This document shows positions 61,073 through 64,000 of a DNA stretch of 64,000 bases, piece by piece. Made by a program: the position numbers and the translations under genes. The stretch is from positions 1,364,001 through 1,428,000 of the forward strand of contig OX638325.1 in assembly GCA_951812795.1 (NCBI GenBank), given 5' to 3'. The stretch is from an uncultured Dehalococcoidia bacterium (GTDB taxonomy: Bacteria; Chloroflexota; Dehalococcoidia; Lucifugimonadales; Lucifugimonadaceae). Position 1 is the first letter of the stretch. The number at the start of each line of letters is the position of its first letter. The notes below the pieces were generated by a model. It had not been told where the DNA came from. It searched no databases and worked only from the letters and a program-made list of their open reading frames with translations.

Positions 61073-61972
61073 GTGAGCAAAAGACAAAAAGGCACAAAAA
61101 CAAGATCTTTTGGCACTGGTTCACGCGAAAACCACGATGCCAGTGCTTACTATGGTCGCCAACTAATGCCGACGGATATCGACGCTGAAATCGACCCTAT
61201 CCCCAAACCCGAAAGCTCACTCCCCACAGAAGCAAAAAATCGCATCTTCCTAAAAAGCAGTGAGCAGATGGACGATTTACCAGACCGCTGTGTACATCTG
61301 ATGGTGACATCGCCTCCTTACAACGTGGGCAAAGACTATGATCAAGATTTGTCAATGGATGAATATCTGGGGCTTTTGGAACGCGTCATGGGCGAAACTT
61401 ACAGGGTTCTAGTGGATGGTGGCCGCGCCTGCGTCAACGTCGCAAATATCGGAAGACGACCGTATATCCCGTTACATGCCTATGTGATCCAGATCGCGGC
61501 CAGAATCGGATACTTCATGCGTGGTGAGATCATTTGGGACAAAGGCATGAGCGGGGTTTCGACGGCTTGGGGAAGTTGGATGTCTCCTTCGAACCCAACC
61601 CTCCGAGACACGCATGAGTACATCCTGATCTTTCAGAAGCCCCCTTTTGGTCGTAAACGATTAGAAGGGCGAGACCCGACCATCAACCGGGAAGCGTTTC
61701 TTGAACACACGAAGAGCCAATGGAGCATGGCTCCAGCGTCGGCAAAACGCGCCCAACATCCGGCGCCATTTCCTGTGGAACTGCCAAGACGGTTGATTGA
61801 TCTCTACACATTTTCCGATGAAGTGGTGCTAGATCCATTCATGGGCACAGGCGCGACGGCGACCGCTGCGATAGAAAGTGGAAGGACCTATGTAGGTTAC
61901 GAAATTGACAAAATGTACGTTGAGGTTGCGGAATCGCGTCTCAAAACCATCGCGAGGCCCCTGTCAACATGA
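61073..61972 (+). CDS. Type II DNA methyltransferase (N4-cytosine/N6-adenine, beta class)
   Basis: About 299 residues from GTG 61073. MVTSPPYNVGKDYD is the catalytic SPPY motif (motif IV, near residue 80), placed before motif I, VLDPFMGTGATATAAIESG (~255), giving the beta-class order. AWGSWMSPSNPTLRDTHEYILIFQKP is the typical middle block. SPPY is usual for N4-cytosine enzymes, DPPY for most N6-adenine ones, so m4C is preferred. It protects the host from the restriction enzyme encoded next, with the overlapping ATGA at 61969. Confidence 0.9.
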   Translation: MSKRQKGTKTRSFGTGSRENHDASAYYGRQLMPTDIDAEIDPIPKPESSLPTEAKNRIFLKSSEQMDDLPDRCVHLMVTSPPYNVGKDYDQDLSMDEYLGLLERVMGETYRVLVDGGRACVNVANIGRRPYIPLHAYVIQIAARIGYFMRGEIIWDKGMSGVSTAWGSWMSPSNPTLRDTHEYILIFQKPPFGRKRLEGRDPTINREAFLEHTKSQWSMAPASAKRAQHPAPFPVELPRRLIDLYTFSDEVVLDPFMGTGATATAAIESGRTYVGYEIDKMYVEVAESRLKTIARPLST

Positions 61973-62640
61973 ATCCTGTGATTGTCAGGTTATTCCATGA
62001 TCACCAAGCGGTGGAAGATTTGAGGGCAGGGTTGCCGTATGCGTTTGAGTTAGCGGAAATGGAAGCTCAACGGATTGGTGCTGACTCGAACGGCATGGCT
62101 AGAATCAGGACCGGTCAAGAAGTCGGTATTCATCGAGAACGCGTAATCCACGGATTCCTGATAAGCAAGCTCGGAGAATTGGATGTCAGGTTACCACGCC
62201 CCGGAGATTCGCAGACAGACGTTGTTGTGGGTGAGGGTCCCTTGGAAATCAAAACTGTCACTCGTAGTGGGCTTGTCACAGCGAAATGGACTGCCGATAC
62301 TGCTTCTGCTAGGAACGTGATCGAAGAATTCGAGTTTCATTCAGATATGTTGTTGATTCGGATCTGGTGGGGCGAAGATCGAAGAAGTGTGTTTTATGTG
62401 CCTCTCGAAGTGTTACGAGAGACGCGAGAAATAATGCCGAACTTTCTGCGCAGCCAGACTGGTACCAACAATCGGGGTGTAAAGTTCACGCACGAGTTCA
62501 TGGAAGCCGTAGAAGACGATTATCGAACGACTGCAGTCGATATCCCTTGGAACCGTAGCGGCGAGGATTTACCACCCCCTGTTGTTCGATACACGAATTT
62601 TTGGCTGAACCGGGATTATCGACCTGAACGCCGTCGATGA
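61969..62640 (+). CDS. Type II restriction endonuclease (PD-(D/E)XK-type)
   Basis: 223 residues. SQTDVVVGEGPLEIKTVTRSG gives the D...ExK catalytic core at about residues 75-90; the rest is not recognised except for ERVIHGFLISKLGELDVRLPRPGD before it. No other motif allows the recognition site to be named. The start ATG overlaps the methyltransferase stop by four bases (ATGA), the standard tight coupling. The gene is intact. Confidence 0.8.
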   Translation: MNPVIVRLFHDHQAVEDLRAGLPYAFELAEMEAQRIGADSNGMARIRTGQEVGIHRERVIHGFLISKLGELDVRLPRPGDSQTDVVVGEGPLEIKTVTRSGLVTAKWTADTASARNVIEEFEFHSDMLLIRIWWGEDRRSVFYVPLEVLRETREIMPNFLRSQTGTNNRGVKFTHEFMEAVEDDYRTTAVDIPWNRSGEDLPPPVVRYTNFWLNRDYRPERRR

Positions 62641-62675
62641 TTTTGCGGATTGCCAATCTTTGAGCAGTCAACAAA

Positions 62676-63290
62676 ATGTCTGAAAACGACATCATCGCCG
62701 TTATCGTGTCCGCGCTTGTTTCGTATCTATTGGGTTCGTTGCCGTTCGCCGTGCTCGTCGCGCGAACTGCGGGGGTGGATATCTTCCAGATCGGCACCGG
62801 CAACCCTGGAGCATCGAACGTCTACCGCAAAATCAGTCGCAAGCATGGCGCGGTGGTGTTCGGATTGGACATCGCCAAGGGTGCTGTGGCGGTGGTGGCA
62901 GCGATGCTGATGGGTTGCCCTGACCTGTTCTTGCCGGCAGTAGCAGTGTTCGCGATTGTGGGTCATTGGATGCCGGTTTTTATGCGATTCAAGGGTGGTG
63001 CAGGATTGGCGACCGGGGTCGGCATCGGTGTGGCGTTGATTGGAGTATGGGGATTGGTGGCGGCGGTGGCCGGGCTAGCGGTATTGCCGATCATCAAGGA
63101 CGGCCCAAGATCAGCGGCGGTGACGTTGGCAGTGGCGGTAGTGGTAGCGTTTTTGACGGGCCCGAACTGGATCGCTCTCGGCGGGATGGTGTTGATATTG
63201 GCGATGCTGGTGGCGCGATTGTTTCTGGTGGAGTATCCGAAAGATCGGCGGGGCGAACGCCCTGAGCCGCATGTCTGGAATCGGCGTTGA
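62676..63290 (+). CDS. plsY: Acyl-phosphate:glycerol-3-phosphate acyltransferase
   Basis: 204 residues, five or so membrane helices: YLLGSLPFAVLVAR, GTGNPGASNVYR, FGLDIAKGAVAVV, FKGGAGLATGVGIGVAL and GHWMPVFMRF match the PlsY motifs. It transfers an acyl group from acyl-phosphate to glycerol-3-phosphate for membrane lipid synthesis. Length is normal. Starts at ATG 62676. Located after the restriction gene with no clear link. Confidence 0.93.
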   Translation: MSENDIIAVIVSALVSYLLGSLPFAVLVARTAGVDIFQIGTGNPGASNVYRKISRKHGAVVFGLDIAKGAVAVVAAMLMGCPDLFLPAVAVFAIVGHWMPVFMRFKGGAGLATGVGIGVALIGVWGLVAAVAGLAVLPIIKDGPRSAAVTLAVAVVVAFLTGPNWIALGGMVLILAMLVARLFLVEYPKDRRGERPEPHVWNRR

Positions 63291-63359
63291 TGATTCGCCA
63301 AGTTGTATATTGGATTGGTGTTGCAGGTAGCGGCGCACGACCGTATGGAGACCCGAAAG

Positions 63360-64000
63360 ATGACGACGAGTCAGGAATATAAGGATTTAGAGGCCAAGTA
63401 CTACATGCAGGTAGTGCGACGGATGCCGCCAGTGTTGGTGCGGGGCGAAGGCTCTCGTGTTTTCGACAACGACGGGAAGTCTTATCTTGATTTCACCGCG
63501 GGTTGGGCGGTGCTCAACATGGGTCATTCGCATCCGGCTGTGACTAAAGCCGTTAGTGAACAGGCCGGCCAGATAATGCAAATGTCGAACCTGTTCTACA
63601 CGACGCCGCAGCTGCCTTTGGCGCAGTTCATCGTCGAAAATTCGGACGTCGACCGCGTTTTCTTCTGCAACTCAGGGGCGGAGGCGAACGAAGGGGCATC
63701 CAAGTTGGCGCGCAAGTACGGTCGTACCCAGTTGGGCGGAGCTTACGAGATCGTAACGGCTCTCGACTCGTTCCACGGGCGGACGCAAGCGATGATGGCA
63801 GCTACTGGTCAACCTCACTACCAAGACAATTGGACGCCGTTGATGCCCGGTTTCGTCAACGTTCCGTACAACGATTTTGACGCCATCGTCGAAGCATACG
63901 TCCAAGGCAAGACGTGCGCCGTTCTTCTGGAACCCGTCCAAGGTGAGGGCGGTGTGAACGTTCCGGATGATGGGTACCTTCGCCGGGTCCAAGATTTCTG
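63360..64000 (+). CDS. Class III aminotransferase, acetylornithine-type (partial at window end)
   Basis: 213 residues visible, running off the right edge. RRMPPVLVRGEGSRVFDNDGKSYLDFTAGWAV, CNSGAEANEGASKLARKYG with the PLP phosphate site, and DSFHGRTQAMMAATGQPHYQ match acetylornithine/succinylornithine aminotransferases. The PLP Lys lies beyond the window. GGAG nine bases before ATG 63360 favours this start over ATG 63345. Involved in arginine or related amino-acid metabolism by similarity; the acceptor cannot be proven. Confidence 0.85.
   Translation, partial: MTTSQEYKDLEAKYYMQVVRRMPPVLVRGEGSRVFDNDGKSYLDFTAGWAVLNMGHSHPAVTKAVSEQAGQIMQMSNLFYTTPQLPLAQFIVENSDVDRVFFCNSGAEANEGASKLARKYGRTQLGGAYEIVTALDSFHGRTQAMMAATGQPHYQDNWTPLMPGFVNVPYNDFDAIVEAYVQGKTCAVLLEPVQGEGGVNVPDDGYLRRVQDF

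Overview
The window looks like a chromosomal piece of a free-living bacterium of the Chloroflexota, most likely a Dehalococcoidia/SAR202-type lineage. This is an inference from content: a Thr/Pro-rich lipoprotein with a PQQ-type propeller, several enolase-superfamily and dihydrodipicolinate-synthase-family paralogs, Gfo/Idh/MocA oxidoreductases, CocE and S9 hydrolases, and a T-box upstream of trpS. Housekeeping genes are complete (rpsT, relA/spoT, ybeY, lpdA, trpS, plsY, trpEGDCF), so this is core chromosome with accessory insertions rather than a plasmid or phage.

Layout. 1-4.3 kb: the tail of a HepT toxin, thpR, two acid-sugar-dehydratase-like enolases and a Vms1-like release factor. 4.3-9.4 kb: a defence-like island with an AAA ATPase plus subtilase pair (IetAS type), decayed HNH endonuclease genes and an orphan HigA. 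9.5-20 kb: oxidoreductase, lpdA, aminotransferase, PLP desulfhydrase and amidohydrolase genes, densely sprinkled with GC-rich palindromic repeats. 18.4-28 kb: rpsT, relA/spoT, surface and coiled-coil proteins, a DapA-family enzyme and ybeY. 28-34 kb: two L-rhamnose mutarotases, a lactonase-like amidohydrolase, NIPSNAP, a haloacid dehalogenase and an FlK-like thioesterase, suggesting deoxysugar and haloacid use. 34-48.5 kb: site-2 protease, tandem MFS pair, E2 acyltransferase, tandem GNAT pair, a second DapA-family enzyme, S9 and CocE hydrolases and a permease with an ATPase-like tail. 48.7-59.8 kb: T-box, trpS and trpEG-D-CF, repeatedly interrupted by DUF3800, DUF433, MFS, a PLD nuclease and MNT/HepT genes. 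60-64 kb: oxidoreductase, a two-gene type II restriction-modification system, plsY and a partial class III aminotransferase.

The most unusual signal is the behaviour of the palindromic repeats. Several families lie between genes, but copies also sit in frame inside three otherwise intact enzyme genes (release factor, PLP desulfhydrase, deacetylase), adding 16 to about 50 residues. One gene carries two homologous insertions in the same reading frame and takes its stop codon from a third repeat. This recalls the Rickettsia palindromic elements, but here in a Chloroflexota-like genome. Other items worth attention are two tandem copies of a three-way-junction RNA-like element between trpG and trpD, a PLD nuclease with an extra possibly base-reading domain, and a xanthine/uracil permease carrying a kinase-like ATPase tail.

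All calls are from reading the sequence and its translations by eye; no searches or folding calculations were run.
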